Shown: positions 27,967 through 36,635 of the stretch, piece by piece
How positions within the stretch are numbered: the stretch's first letter is position 1
Layout of the letters: the number at the start of each line of letters is the position of its first letter
IMG/VR virus record: IMGVR_UViG_3300034012_000349
Coordinates: 1 to 42,977 of that record
Strand: one strand, 5' to 3'
Origin: a virus
Length of the DNA: 42,977 nucleotides
Translations under genes and position numbers: made by a program
Notes under the pieces: model-generated
The model's input: only the letters and a program-made list of their open reading frames with translations
Database searches by the model: none
What the model was told of the DNA's origin: nothing

Positions 27967-29464
27967 AGACGAACAAGAGTTGATGGCCCGGCTGTGGAGC
28001 CCAGCGATCAAGGACAACCCGCTGGCGTTTGTGATGTTTGCTTTTCCCTGGGGCGTCAAGGGCACGCCACTGGAAAACTTCCAAGGGCCGCGCAAATGGC
28101 AGCGCGAGGTGTTGCTGGACATTGCCGAGCACATCAAACTGAACCAGGGCAAGGCAGACTTTGATGTGCTGCAAGAAGCTATCTCATCTGGCCGGGGTAT
28201 TGGCAAGTCGGCGCTGGTCTCATGGATCACGATCTGGATGTTGGCCACGCGCATCGGCTCGACGACTATCATATCGGCTAACTCCGAGTCACAACTCAGG
28301 TCAATCACTTGGGCCGAGATCACCAAATGGCTGGCCATGGCCATCAACTCGCACTGGTTTGAGGTGTCAGCCACCCGCGTCATGCCGGCCAAGTGGCTGA
28401 CTGAGCTTGTTGAGCGGGATTTGAAAAAAGGCACGCGGTACTGGGGCGTGGAAGGGCGGTTGTGGTCGGCCGAGAACCCTGACGCTTACGCTGGTGTGCA
28501 CAACTTTGACGGTGTGCTGGTGGTTTTTGACGAAGCGTCCGGTATCGACGACTCAATCTGGGCGGTGACCGGCGGTTTCTTTACAGAAAACACGCCAAAC
28601 CGCTTCTGGTTGGCTTTTTCCAACCCACGGCGCAACACCGGGTACTTTTACGAAGCGTTTAACAGCAAACGGGCGTTCTGGCGCACCAGGATTGTGGACG
28701 CCAGGACGGTCGAGGGCACCGACAAGGCGGTTTACAACCGAATCATTGACGAATATGGGCCTGACTCATCACAAGCGCACGTTGAGGTTTACGGCATGTT
28801 CCCCAGTGCGGGGGATGACCAGTTCATCGGCGCCGACATAGTGGACGACGCCATGGCCCGGCCCAAGTACAAGGATCAGTCGGCGCCAATCGTAATCGGC
28901 GTAGACCCAGCGCGGTTCGGAGCGGACGCTACGGTGATCGCGGTCAGGCAAGGGCGGGATATTGTCAAGATAATGCGGCACAGAGGCGACGACACCATGA
29001 CGGTGGTGGGGTATGTGATCGAAGCAATTGAGGAATTTAAGCCTGCGCTGGTCGTGATTGACGAAGGCGGGCTGGGCGCGGGTATTGTGGACAGGCTCAA
29101 AGAGCAGCGGTACAAGGTCAAGGGCATAAACTTTGGAAATAAAGCCAAAAACCCGATCATGTACGGTAATATGCGCGCGCAGATGTGGGGAGATATGCGA
29201 GAATGGCTGAAATCTGCTAGTATTCCTAGCGACAGGTTCTTGAAGACGGACTTGATTTCGCCTATGATGAAGCCTGATTCACGGGGAACAATCTTCTTGG
29301 AAAGCAAAAAAGAAATGAAAGCTCGCGGTCTTGCCTCACCCGACGCTGCTGACGCTATCTGCGTCACATTTGCCTTTCCAGTGGCACATCGTGAGTATGC
29401 TGAACCCAAGCGCACCGCTAGAAGCTACGGTAGCGCAGTGTCTACAGGATGGATGGGCGCATGA
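27941..29464 (+). CDS. Terminase large subunit, 507 aa
   Basis: ATPase motifs: Walker A SSGRGIGKS (82-90, K89), Walker B VLVVFDEASG with D197-E198, and a coupling region with LAFSNPRRNTG. RNaseH-like nuclease acids: D322 in IGVDPARFGAD, D374 in VIDEGGLGAG, and D468/D471 in SPDAADAICV. This is the motor that packages DNA into the prohead and cuts it. It starts inside the small subunit gene and ends in ATGA. The P22-type portal, scaffold and coat in the same unit agree with headful packaging, though the sequence alone does not fix the mode. Confidence 0.93.
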   Translation: MQSTKYSAEDEQELMARLWSPAIKDNPLAFVMFAFPWGVKGTPLENFQGPRKWQREVLLDIAEHIKLNQGKADFDVLQEAISSGRGIGKSALVSWITIWMLATRIGSTTIISANSESQLRSITWAEITKWLAMAINSHWFEVSATRVMPAKWLTELVERDLKKGTRYWGVEGRLWSAENPDAYAGVHNFDGVLVVFDEASGIDDSIWAVTGGFFTENTPNRFWLAFSNPRRNTGYFYEAFNSKRAFWRTRIVDARTVEGTDKAVYNRIIDEYGPDSSQAHVEVYGMFPSAGDDQFIGADIVDDAMARPKYKDQSAPIVIGVDPARFGADATVIAVRQGRDIVKIMRHRGDDTMTVVGYVIEAIEEFKPALVVIDEGGLGAGIVDRLKEQRYKVKGINFGNKAKNPIMYGNMRAQMWGDMREWLKSASIPSDRFLKTDLISPMMKPDSRGTIFLESKKEMKARGLASPDAADAICVTFAFPVAHREYAEPKRTARSYGSAVSTGWMGA

Positions 29465-29718
29465 AAAAAGGTGTTTCTTTAAGCGTGGGTCGCGGCGAAA
29501 AGTTGCCGGTGTCCAAGGGCGCAGGTCTGACTGAGAAGGGCCGCGCTAAGTACAACGCCGCCACAGGCTCCAACCTCAAGGCGCCAGCACCCAGCCCCAA
29601 GACCAAAGCAGATGCTGGCCGCAAAGCCAGTTTCTGCGCCCGCATGGAAGGCGTAGTCAAGCATGCCAAAGGCGATGCTGAACGCGCCAAAGCGTCACTC
29701 AAACGATGGAAGTGTTAA
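29461..29718 (+). CDS. DUF6321-like small basic protein, 85 aa
   Basis: The ATGA-overlap start at 29461 is preferred over an ATG four codons earlier. The sequence includes GVSLSVGRGEKLPVSKGAGL, TEKGRAKYNAATGSNLKAPA and a conserved RKASFCARMEGV, which I recognise as a small lysine-rich family (DUF6321) found near terminase and portal genes in many phages. It is positively charged and may be a DNA-associated virion component. The function is unproven. Confidence 0.75.
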   Translation: MKKGVSLSVGRGEKLPVSKGAGLTEKGRAKYNAATGSNLKAPAPSPKTKADAGRKASFCARMEGVVKHAKGDAERAKASLKRWKC

Positions 29719-29719
29719 T

Positions 29720-29872
29720 ATGGCTACCAAACCCGGCTTGTATAGTAATATCCACGCAAAACAGGCACGTATCGCCGCTGGCAGTAAAGAGAAGATGAGG
29801 AAGCCTGGCTCGCCCGGCGCGCCCACTGCCAAAGCGTTTAAAGAGTCGGCCAAAACTGCAAAGAAGAAGTAA
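29720..29872 (+). CDS. Small conserved basic phage protein, 50 aa
   Basis: ATG 29720 lies 2 bases after the previous stop. The protein is Lys-rich: MATKPGLYSNIHAKQARIAA at the start, RKPGSPGAPTAKAFKESAKT at the end. The PGLYxNIHAKxxRIAAGS signature recurs in many phages between terminase and portal. It may be an internal or DNA-binding virion protein. Confidence 0.75.
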   Translation: MATKPGLYSNIHAKQARIAAGSKEKMRKPGSPGAPTAKAFKESAKTAKKK

Positions 29873-29873
29873 C

Positions 29874-30011
29874 ATGCCGCTTGTCAAATCCAAATCCCCC
29901 GAAGCATTCCGCAAGAACGTCAAGGCCGAAGTCAAAGCGGGCAAGCCCGTCAAGCAGGCCGTGGCCATTGCATACGCAGTCAAACGTGCAGCCCCGAAAG
30001 GAAAGAAATGA
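29874..30011 (+). CDS. Small basic protein, DUF6496-like, 45 aa
   Basis: PLVKSKSPEAFRKNVKAEVK, then AGKPVKQAVAIAYAVKRAAP, matches a small family found beside the previous one in many phages. It is nearly all helix with a net positive charge. It ends in an ATGA overlap with the next gene. Possible role in DNA packaging or virion interior, inferred only from charge and place. Confidence 0.7.
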   Translation: MPLVKSKSPEAFRKNVKAEVKAGKPVKQAVAIAYAVKRAAPKGKK

Positions 30012-30184
30012 AAACTCTTGCACCCATTGCCAAATTGAACAGCCGCGAACCCAAAATGTCGGGCGGCGGTATGCCTGACCGCAACAAAGAGACCCGTTCA
30101 CCCACTGCCAACTGCAATGCCACAATTCCATCGGGCAACAATGTCAAGGCAACGGTGGACAAAGTCCTTAATAAGATCAAATAA
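30008..30184 (+). CDS. Small basic protein before portal, 58 aa
   Basis: It starts in an ATGA overlap and stops in TAATG with the portal gene. The sequence shows LAPIAKLNSREPKMSGGGMP, a PTANCNATIPSGNNVK segment and a basic helical end. This completes a row of four small lysine-rich genes between terminase and portal. No family recognised. Confidence 0.65.
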   Translation: MKTLAPIAKLNSREPKMSGGGMPDRNKETRSPTANCNATIPSGNNVKATVDKVLNKIK

Positions 30185-32376
30185 TGGCAGACTTCACAGG
30201 CATTGCGGCTGCTGGCGCAGTGGCCGAAGGCGGTAAACCCAAGAAAAGCGCGTCTGACATCCTGGCCACAGCCCGTGCTAGGCTGGATATGGCGGTGTCC
30301 GCGCTTGCCGAGAGCCGCGAAGATGAGATCGACGACCTGCGCTTTTATGCCGGCTCGCCCGACAACCACTGGCAGTGGCCCGCCGATGTGCTGGCCACCC
30401 GTGGCGCGGTGCAAGGTCAAACCATCAACGCCCGCCCGTGTCTGACAATCAACAAGCTGCCCCAGCATGTGCGCCAGGTCACCAACGACCAGCGCCAGAA
30501 CCGGCCAGGCGCCAAAGTCATCCCGGTGGACGACAACGCCGACGTGGAAGTGGCCGATATTTTTAACGGCATGATTCGGCACATTGAGTACATCAGCGAC
30601 GCTGATGTGGCCTACGACACTGCCTGCGAAAACCAAGTTTCTTACGGCGAAGGCTACCTTCGCCTGTTGACCGAGTATTGCGACGACAACACGTTTGACC
30701 AAGACATCAAGATTGGCCGGGTGCGCAACTCCTTTTCGGTCTACATGGATCCAACCATCCAAGACCCGACCGGCGCGGACGCCAAGTATTGTTTTGTCAC
30801 TGAAGACTTGACCAAAGCCGAGTTTGAGCGGATGTACCCCGATGCGTCGCCCATCACCACCTTGCAGTCGCTGGGTGTGGGCGATCAGTCGATCAGCAAC
30901 TGGCTCAATGAAGACACGATCCGCATTGCTGATTACTACTACATTGACTTTGACCCCGCAACGTTGAACCTGTATCCCGGCAACGCTACGGCGTTTGAGG
31001 GTACGCCAGAGGACAAGCAACTGCGGGCGATCTACGGCAAGCCTAAGAAGTCACGCCAATCTGACCGCCAAAAAGTCAAGTACTGCAAGATCAATGGGTA
31101 CGAAATTCTTGAAGAGCGCGAGTGGGCGGGCAAGTACATTCCCGTGATCCGCATCGTGGGCAACGAATTTGAGGTTGACGGTCGTTTGTACGTGTCGGGT
31201 TTGGTGCGCAACGCCAAAGATGCCCAGCGCATGTACAACTACTGGGTGTCCCAAGAAGCCGAGATGTTGGCCTTGGCGCCCAAAGCCCCATTTATTGGCT
31301 ACGGTGGCCAGTTTGAGGGCTATGAGAACCAGTGGAAAACCGCCAACACGCAAAACTGGCCGTATTTGGAGGTCAATCCAGACGTTACAGACGGCCAAGG
31401 CGGCATGTTGCCGCTACCCCAGCGGGCACAGCCTCCAATGGCATCCAGCGGCCTATTGCAAGCCAAGGCAGGGGCGTCTGAAGACATCAAGAGCACCACA
31501 GGTCAATACAACGCATCTTTGGGAATGGGCTCCAACGAACGCAGCGGCAAAGCCATTCTGGCCCGCCAGCGCGAAGGCGATGTGGGCACATACCATTATG
31601 GGGACAATTTGGCTCGCGGTGTGCGCCATGTGGCTCGTCAGTTGGTGGACTTGATCCCCAAAATTTACGATACCCAGCGCATCGCTCGCATCATCGGTGA
31701 AGATGGCGAGACCAAGATGGTTAAGATCAACCCCGATCAAGAGCAGCCGGTCAACAAGATTGTTGATGAGCGCGGGATTGTGATGGAAAAAATCTACAAC
31801 CCCGGCGTTGGCAAATACGACGTGGTGGCGATCACTGGCCCAGGCTACGCGACCAAACGTCAAGAGGCACTGGAAGCAATGGCACAACTGTTGCAAGGAA
31901 ACCCTCAACTGTGGGCTGTGGCCGGTGACCTGTTTGTCAAGAACATGGATTGGCCTGGCGCCCAAGAGATGTCTAAGCGTTTTGCCAAGACCATTGATCC
32001 CAAGTTCATGTCAGATGGCGATGACAATCCAGCATTGCAGGCGGCCCAGCAGCAGATGCAGGCTATGGGCCAAGAGATGGAGCAGATGCACCAGATGATT
32101 CAAAATGTCGGCAAGTCCATCGAAGCGCAAGACATGGAGCGCAAGGACTTTGAGGCCCAGGTCAAGGCGTACGAAGCTGAGACCAAGCGTTTGGCTCAAG
32201 TGCAGGCAAGCATGTCACCAGAGCAAATTCAAGATATAGTCTTGGGCACGGTGCATGGCATGATCACATCCGGAGACCTGGTGAATGAAATGCCTGGCCG
32301 AGATCAGAGTGAGATGATGCCCGAAATGATGCCTCAACAACAGATGATGCCCGAACAACAAGGGATGCCACAATGA
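30184..32376 (+). CDS. Portal protein, P22-like, 730 aa
   Basis: Length (P22 portal 725) and pattern match: an N-terminal helical part (LAESREDEIDDLRFYAGSPD, RPCLTINKLPQHVRQVTNDQ, NRPGAKVIPVDD), then TACENQVSYGEGYLRL, a wing and stem region with ERSGKAILARQREGD, and a helical C-terminus. The last 90 residues are Gln/Met-rich coiled coil (EQMHQMIQNVGKSIEAQDME, then PEMMPQQQMMPEQQ), like the P22 barrel. It sits behind terminase as in P22, with other genes inserted before scaffold. It ends in ATGA. Confidence 0.9.
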   Translation: MADFTGIAAAGAVAEGGKPKKSASDILATARARLDMAVSALAESREDEIDDLRFYAGSPDNHWQWPADVLATRGAVQGQTINARPCLTINKLPQHVRQVTNDQRQNRPGAKVIPVDDNADVEVADIFNGMIRHIEYISDADVAYDTACENQVSYGEGYLRLLTEYCDDNTFDQDIKIGRVRNSFSVYMDPTIQDPTGADAKYCFVTEDLTKAEFERMYPDASPITTLQSLGVGDQSISNWLNEDTIRIADYYYIDFDPATLNLYPGNATAFEGTPEDKQLRAIYGKPKKSRQSDRQKVKYCKINGYEILEEREWAGKYIPVIRIVGNEFEVDGRLYVSGLVRNAKDAQRMYNYWVSQEAEMLALAPKAPFIGYGGQFEGYENQWKTANTQNWPYLEVNPDVTDGQGGMLPLPQRAQPPMASSGLLQAKAGASEDIKSTTGQYNASLGMGSNERSGKAILARQREGDVGTYHYGDNLARGVRHVARQLVDLIPKIYDTQRIARIIGEDGETKMVKINPDQEQPVNKIVDERGIVMEKIYNPGVGKYDVVAITGPGYATKRQEALEAMAQLLQGNPQLWAVAGDLFVKNMDWPGAQEMSKRFAKTIDPKFMSDGDDNPALQAAQQQMQAMGQEMEQMHQMIQNVGKSIEAQDMERKDFEAQVKAYEAETKRLAQVQASMSPEQIQDIVLGTVHGMITSGDLVNEMPGRDQSEMMPEMMPQQQMMPEQQGMPQ

Positions 32377-32735
32377 AAGCGTGCGATTTTGTAGGGTTGC
32401 TGTTTCTTGCCCGAGATGTGACGCATAGCGTTCACTTGAACACCCGCAGCTATTCCAAACACAAGGCTTTGGCGCACTTTTATGAGCGCATCATTGATGC
32501 TGCTGATAACTTTGCTGAAAGCTATCAAGGCCGGCATGGTTTGATGGGGCCAATTACTTTGCATTCGGCAAAGAAGACAGCTAACATCATTGAGTTTTTG
32601 GAAGACTCGTTAAAAGAAATTGAAGATTGCCGGTATGAAGTAGCTGACAAATCCGACTCATCTTTGCAGCAGCTCATTGACAACATCATTGAGATTTATC
32701 TTCGCACTCTGTACAAACTCCGCTTTTTGGCATAA
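32373..32735 (+). CDS. DUF5856-like ferritin-fold small protein, 120 aa
   Basis: An all-helical protein with FVGLLFLARDVTHSVHLNTR, SKHKALAHFYERIIDAADNF and AESYQGRHGLMGPI, a pattern I recognise as DUF5856, a phage family with a ferritin/Dps-like helical bundle. H18, H21, E38 and H54-type residues could bind metal or only be structural. It begins in ATGA with portal, so co-expression with head genes is likely. Role unknown. Confidence 0.65.
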   Translation: MKACDFVGLLFLARDVTHSVHLNTRSYSKHKALAHFYERIIDAADNFAESYQGRHGLMGPITLHSAKKTANIIEFLEDSLKEIEDCRYEVADKSDSSLQQLIDNIIEIYLRTLYKLRFLA

Positions 32736-32744
32736 GGACGCATC

Positions 32745-33047
32745 ATGGAACTTCTGAATCCGCTATCACAAACTGGTTTTCCTGGCCGCACCGCGTCTTA
32801 CAGCGGTTCTGCGGGCAATACTGCTGATTGGGGCTCTGGCCCTGAAGGCGTGATGGTCTGGTCTACGACCCCTTGCTATGTAGAGATTGGCCCTGCTGCG
32901 GTTGCAACAACTGGCAGCACCCCAATTCCTGCATACACCCCGATCCCGTTTTATTTGCCTATGGGCACTGGCGCTCCTTTCCGCGTAAGCGCCATCCGTA
33001 TTGCGGATGACGGCGCAATCTATTGCAAACCGATTAACAAGCAATGA
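32745..33047 (+). CDS. Putative virion protein, 100 aa
   Basis: It is preceded by TAAGGACGCATC. Sequence features: an N-terminal QTGFPGRTASYSGSAGNTAD stretch, TPIPAYTPIPFYLPMGTGAP and FRVSAIRIADDGAIYCK. This looks like a small beta-barrel of the sort used as head or tail decoration. Its place between portal and tail fibres supports a virion role. No family named. Confidence 0.6.
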   Translation: MELLNPLSQTGFPGRTASYSGSAGNTADWGSGPEGVMVWSTTPCYVEIGPAAVATTGSTPIPAYTPIPFYLPMGTGAPFRVSAIRIADDGAIYCKPINKQ

Positions 33048-33205
33048 GTTTTGGTGTCGCTCTTCGCAACGCAGTAGCCATTGGTCTTGGCGGTATTGCC
33101 ACGCTGGTTTCTGGAAAGCATGCCGAGATCATTATTGGCAATTTGTTGTGCGAAAACAATGACAATCTCGTCCAAGAGGACGGTGGTTTGATTCTTTTGG
33201 AGTGA
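33044..33205 (+). CDS. Small hydrophobic-start protein, 53 aa
   Basis: It starts in ATGA. Residues 8-24 form a hydrophobic segment (RNAVAIGLGGIATLVSGK) and the rest is amphipathic with an acidic end, GGLILLE. The tail motif NDNLVQEDGGLILLE resembles short tags found at fibre or head-protein ends. It could be a short membrane or assembly peptide. Function unknown. Confidence 0.55.
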   Translation: MSFGVALRNAVAIGLGGIATLVSGKHAEIIIGNLLCENNDNLVQEDGGLILLE

Positions 33206-33210
33206 CCTAA

Positions 33211-33708
33211 ATGGCCGTCTTTCTTTCCCCTGTGGGCGGCGCTGCGGCCCAGTTCTTCACCAACAGCGGCGTGATCCTGTCTGGCGGCAAGCTATACACC
33301 TACGCAGCCGGCACAACCACACCAAAAGTAACATACACGTCTTCTAGCGGTAATACGGCGCATACTAACCCAATTATTTTGGACTCTGCGGGGCGCGTGC
33401 CTGGCGGTGAAATATGGTTGTTGCCGCCCCCGTATAAATTTTCGTTATACACATCAACAGATGTGCTTATTGCGACTTATGACAACATCTCTGGCATTGG
33501 CGCGGCTGAGTTTTTAGTTCAAAATTTTACCGGCACAGGATCACAAACAGTATTTACATTAAGTTCCGCATCATTGGGTGAAAACTTTACCTTTGTTTAT
33601 ATTAACGGCGTATACCAGCAAAAAAATACGTATACCATTTCGGGTACAACGTTGACATTTTCAACAGCACCGCCGTATACTTCATCCATTGAAGTCATGT
33701 TCGTTTAA
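33211..33708 (+). CDS. Tail fibre/tailspike head-binding-like protein, 165 aa
   Basis: Residues 1-90 resemble tailspike anchoring domains: FLSPVGGAAAQFFTNSGVIL, GGKLYTYAAGTTTPKVTYTS, NPIILDSAGRVPGGEIWLLP and YKFSLYTSTDVLIATYDN, like the P22 gp9 head-binding domain layout. Residues 100-165 repeat a strand pattern typical of fibre domains (GSQTVFTLSSASLGENFTFV, then VYQQKNTYTISGTTLTF). It lacks an enzymatic domain, so it may act as an adaptor between gp10-like hub and separate spike proteins. Strong Shine-Dalgarno GGAGTGACCTAA. Confidence 0.65.
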   Translation: MAVFLSPVGGAAAQFFTNSGVILSGGKLYTYAAGTTTPKVTYTSSSGNTAHTNPIILDSAGRVPGGEIWLLPPPYKFSLYTSTDVLIATYDNISGIGAAEFLVQNFTGTGSQTVFTLSSASLGENFTFVYINGVYQQKNTYTISGTTLTFSTAPPYTSSIEVMFV

Positions 33709-33717
33709 GGAATTATC

Positions 33718-34794
33718 ATGGCAGATACAAAAATCTCAGCATTACCCGCGTCAACAACCCCGCTTGCGGGCACCGAAGTTCTGCCTATTGTTCAGAGCAG
33801 CTCAACCAAACAAGTTTCAGTTGCTAACTTGACTGCTGGTCGATCTTTTGATGCTTTGGGTATGACCTTGACGTCAACAGATGCAGGCGCCGCCGCCGCA
33901 CCAATACTTGATCTGTATAGAGATTCAGCAAGTCCAGCGGCATCCGACACACTGGGTGAAATTGAATTTAATGGTGAAGATTCTGCTGGCAACAAGCAAT
34001 CCTACGGTCTAATTCACGCATCTATTCTCAGCCCAACTTCAACCGCCGAACAAGGACAGCTTCACTTTGAGACTGCAACTGCCGGTGCATTGACTGAAAA
34101 GATGATTATTGGCACGACCAATCTTGTGATTAACGAGATCGGTGCAGTCTTTAACGTGCGGATTGAAGGCGACACAGATGCAAACTTGTTTTATACCGAT
34201 GCAACAAATAGTCGTGTAGGTATTGGCACAGTAAGCCCTGCTGAAAAATTAGATGTTGTAGGTAAGATTAAACTGTCTGACAACCTAGTCATTGGCACAT
34301 CTGGCAAAGGAATTTCTTATCCAGTTCCTGCTGGCGGTTTCGCTTTAGCCCCAGCTTTCAGTGCGTATGGCGATGCTATTCAAAGTTTGGCAAATAATAC
34401 GGCAACAAAAGTTGCTTACAATGTATCTGTATTTGATACCAATTCAAATTACAGCACAGCAAATGCAAGATTTACCCCAACAGTTGCAGGGTACTATCAA
34501 GTTAATTGCTTGGCATCATGCTCAATAGTTTTAACATCATCGTTACAACTAGCTATATATAAAAATGGTGCTGTATATCAAAATTTATACACTGATTACA
34601 ATGGTGGTGCTGCTATTGCTAGTCACACAGATTTTACTATGACTGGTTCAAACCTTGTTTACTTAAACGGTTCTACTGATTACATTGAAATTTATGCTAC
34701 CGCTTCTAATGGTGGTGGTAGCACATCAATAAATGGTTATTCATCTAGACCTGACGTAAATTATTTCAACGCTGTAATGGTTCGCGCCGCCTAA
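33718..34794 (+). CDS. Tail fibre with C1q-like tip, 358 aa
   Basis: The N-terminus DTKISALPASTTPLAGTEVL is a widespread fibre start (attachment to the tail). A shaft region with DLYRDSASPAASDTLGEIEF follows, then GIGTVSPAEKLDVVGKIKL, a chaperone-like or fibre repeat segment. The C-terminus (about 210-358) carries FSAYGDAIQSLANNTATKVA, ARFTPTVAGYYQVNCLASCS and VYLNGSTDYIEIYAT, the C1q/TNF jelly-roll pattern. Such tips bind receptors as trimers. AT-rich compared with neighbours from about 34300 on. Confidence 0.75.
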   Translation: MADTKISALPASTTPLAGTEVLPIVQSSSTKQVSVANLTAGRSFDALGMTLTSTDAGAAAAPILDLYRDSASPAASDTLGEIEFNGEDSAGNKQSYGLIHASILSPTSTAEQGQLHFETATAGALTEKMIIGTTNLVINEIGAVFNVRIEGDTDANLFYTDATNSRVGIGTVSPAEKLDVVGKIKLSDNLVIGTSGKGISYPVPAGGFALAPAFSAYGDAIQSLANNTATKVAYNVSVFDTNSNYSTANARFTPTVAGYYQVNCLASCSIVLTSSLQLAIYKNGAVYQNLYTDYNGGAAIASHTDFTMTGSNLVYLNGSTDYIEIYATASNGGGSTSINGYSSRPDVNYFNAVMVRAA

Positions 34795-34810
34795 CACAAA
34801 GGAAACTAAA

Positions 34811-34993
34811 ATGATTTTATACGATAAAATTGTCCGCATATATCCAACACTTAATCCAGCCGACTTTTATCCAGTTACTGGAACAATTGTCTTGCAAAAT
34901 GATAGTGATGGTAAAGGCGATTACATTAAAGAATGGAATCACCCTGTATTGTCAAAGCCTACGCAAATACAACTTGACGCAATTAATGAATAA
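34811..34993 (+). CDS. Small XkdW-like tail-associated protein, 60 aa
   Basis: The sequence MILYDKIVRIYPTLNPADFY, then IKEWNHPVLSKPTQIQLDAI, has the pattern of small XkdW/tail-fibre-assembly-like proteins, with IKEW and a P-T-x-xQL tail. It sits between two fibre genes and is AT-rich like them. AAAGGAAACTAAA precedes ATG. It may be a fibre assembly helper. Confidence 0.6.
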   Translation: MILYDKIVRIYPTLNPADFYPVTGTIVLQNDSDGKGDYIKEWNHPVLSKPTQIQLDAINE

Positions 34994-35011
34994 GCAAAAA
35001 GGTAATTGATT

Positions 35012-36523
35012 ATGGCACTTACTAAAGTTAGTTACTCAATGATAAATGGTTCGCCATTTAACATTTTAGACTTTGGTGCTGACCCAACAGGGCAGACAGA
35101 TAGCACAACCGCAATTCAAAATGCGATTAACGCTGCTTCTGCCGCAACTCCAGTAGGAAGTTCATCGTCTGGCTCAACGGGAAATGCTAGGACAACGTTA
35201 TTTTTTCCCGCTGGTGTTTATGTTATTTCTTCAACTCTTGCTATCCAGCCTTTTGTTAATTATGTAGGGGTAAGATCAACTACAGTTGATTCAAGTCCAA
35301 ATGCACCAACAAGTTCATACCCAGATTCAAGGGGAACTATCTTAAGAGCAACTACGGCCATATATAACGCTTCAACAAATCCGCGTGGCACGTTATTTTA
35401 TGTTGCAACAGGCGATGTAACTTTTAGAGATTTACAATTAGTTGGCACAGGTCAATTAACAGGTAACGGCAGTACAGGTATCCAATGGGGCTCATCTGGC
35501 GGCGTTGCGGTAACAGGGATTTCTTACGAAACCGATGGTACTGGGCAAAACGTTAGCGGCGTTGAAATGTCAAGATGTACGTTCTATTCTTTTGTAAGCG
35601 GTTTTTATTCCTGTGCTTTAAATGACGCTTATTTTTATCAAACAAGGTTTGAATCAAATACTACTGATATAAATTGGGCATTAAATATAGTTGTTCCAAT
35701 TAGCCAATCGGCTCAATTTTTTGGATGTGTATTTTTTGCTCATGTATCTGGAATGGCTTTTGGTGTGGGGCCAAGTTACGAGGTAAATGTTTCTGGTGGG
35801 ACTTTTGCAGGAACACAATCTAATACTCAACATATTACCGTAACTAATGCAAGTTCAGCACCAGTTTTAAGTTTAATATTTGAAGGGGTTCTTTTTTCTT
35901 TTAATAGCAATACGAATACGTATCATTTTTATATTGCTGGCTACTATGTAGGTGCTACCAATACCTTACAAGTATCTAATTGTAGATTTACTGGCGGTGC
36001 TATTGTAATTTCAAAAGCAAGCGGCGCTGATTTATTTACACGTTGGCAATTTAGTAACTGCACTTATATTCAAACAAATATTGTATTAAATGAAACGCAA
36101 TACGGTCAAATCAAAGGCGGCATATTCTTATTATCAGGAATAACAATAACTACTTCAACAAATCTACTTATTAGAGATTGCATATTGCAAGGTTTTTCTG
36201 GCAATGCAATTAGCGTAGGGGGTGCAAATTGCGGTAATAATCAATTTATCAATAACACTTTCAACGGAAACGCTGGTGACATTGCTATTTTCAATAGTGC
36301 CACGAACGACACTATTTTTATGGAAAATAATGTTGGTTTATCGGCAGTTCCGTCTAGAGGCAAAACAATTGATTTTGTTAATAACATTACGTTTGCAAAC
36401 CTTGGCGCTCCAGCTAACGGTTCAATGATCTACTGTCCTGATGGAACAATTGCAAACCCTGTAGCGGGTGGCGGTACAGGTTGTCTGGCTAAACGACTTA
36501 ACGGTGTTTGGGTTGGAGACTAA
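35012..36523 (+). CDS. Tailspike, pectate-lyase-type beta-helix, 503 aa
   Basis: I choose ATG 35012 (AAAAAGG 9 bases upstream); a TTG two codons before it is too close to that site. The N-terminus SPFNILDFGADPTGQTDSTT is the classical start of pectate-lyase-superfamily phage spikes. The body has repeated short strands with stacked polar/Asn turns (VTFRDLQLVGTGQL, LLIRDCILQGFSGNAI, NNTFNGNAGDIAIFNSA), a right-handed beta-helix. It probably binds and degrades a surface polysaccharide of the host. It is visibly AT-rich, unlike the flanking genes, suggesting acquisition as a module. Confidence 0.8.
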   Translation: MALTKVSYSMINGSPFNILDFGADPTGQTDSTTAIQNAINAASAATPVGSSSSGSTGNARTTLFFPAGVYVISSTLAIQPFVNYVGVRSTTVDSSPNAPTSSYPDSRGTILRATTAIYNASTNPRGTLFYVATGDVTFRDLQLVGTGQLTGNGSTGIQWGSSGGVAVTGISYETDGTGQNVSGVEMSRCTFYSFVSGFYSCALNDAYFYQTRFESNTTDINWALNIVVPISQSAQFFGCVFFAHVSGMAFGVGPSYEVNVSGGTFAGTQSNTQHITVTNASSAPVLSLIFEGVLFSFNSNTNTYHFYIAGYYVGATNTLQVSNCRFTGGAIVISKASGADLFTRWQFSNCTYIQTNIVLNETQYGQIKGGIFLLSGITITTSTNLLIRDCILQGFSGNAISVGGANCGNNQFINNTFNGNAGDIAIFNSATNDTIFMENNVGLSAVPSRGKTIDFVNNITFANLGAPANGSMIYCPDGTIANPVAGGGTGCLAKRLNGVWVGD

Positions 36524-36553
36524 AAGAAGATCAACGCATGAAGTAATTGCCAC

Positions 36554-36586
36554 TTACCAAACATCTCAAATTCCAGCATAATGCTG
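36554..36586 (+). promoter_or_regulatory. Putative promoter upstream of scaffold and coat, with palindrome
   Basis: -35-like TTACCA (36554-36559), 17-base spacer, -10 CATAAT (36577-36582). The -10 lies within the perfect palindrome CAGCATAATGCTG (36574-36586), which could be an operator. This 112-bp gap precedes the scaffold gene, so an extra promoter could raise scaffold and coat levels. Confidence 0.5.
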
Positions 36587-36615
36587 ACAAACCCTTACCG
36601 GCGAGGTTCACCGGG

Positions 36616-36629
36616 GAATCTTAGGATTC
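36616..36629 (+). promoter_or_regulatory. Hairpin over the scaffold ribosome binding site
   Basis: GAATC-TTAG-GATTC forms a 5-bp stem with a 4-base loop. The Shine-Dalgarno AGGA (36623-36626) lies in the loop and 3' arm, 9 bases before ATG 36636. The hairpin could limit scaffold translation. Modest stability, so this is tentative. Confidence 0.4.
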
Positions 36630-36635
36630 ATTGAA

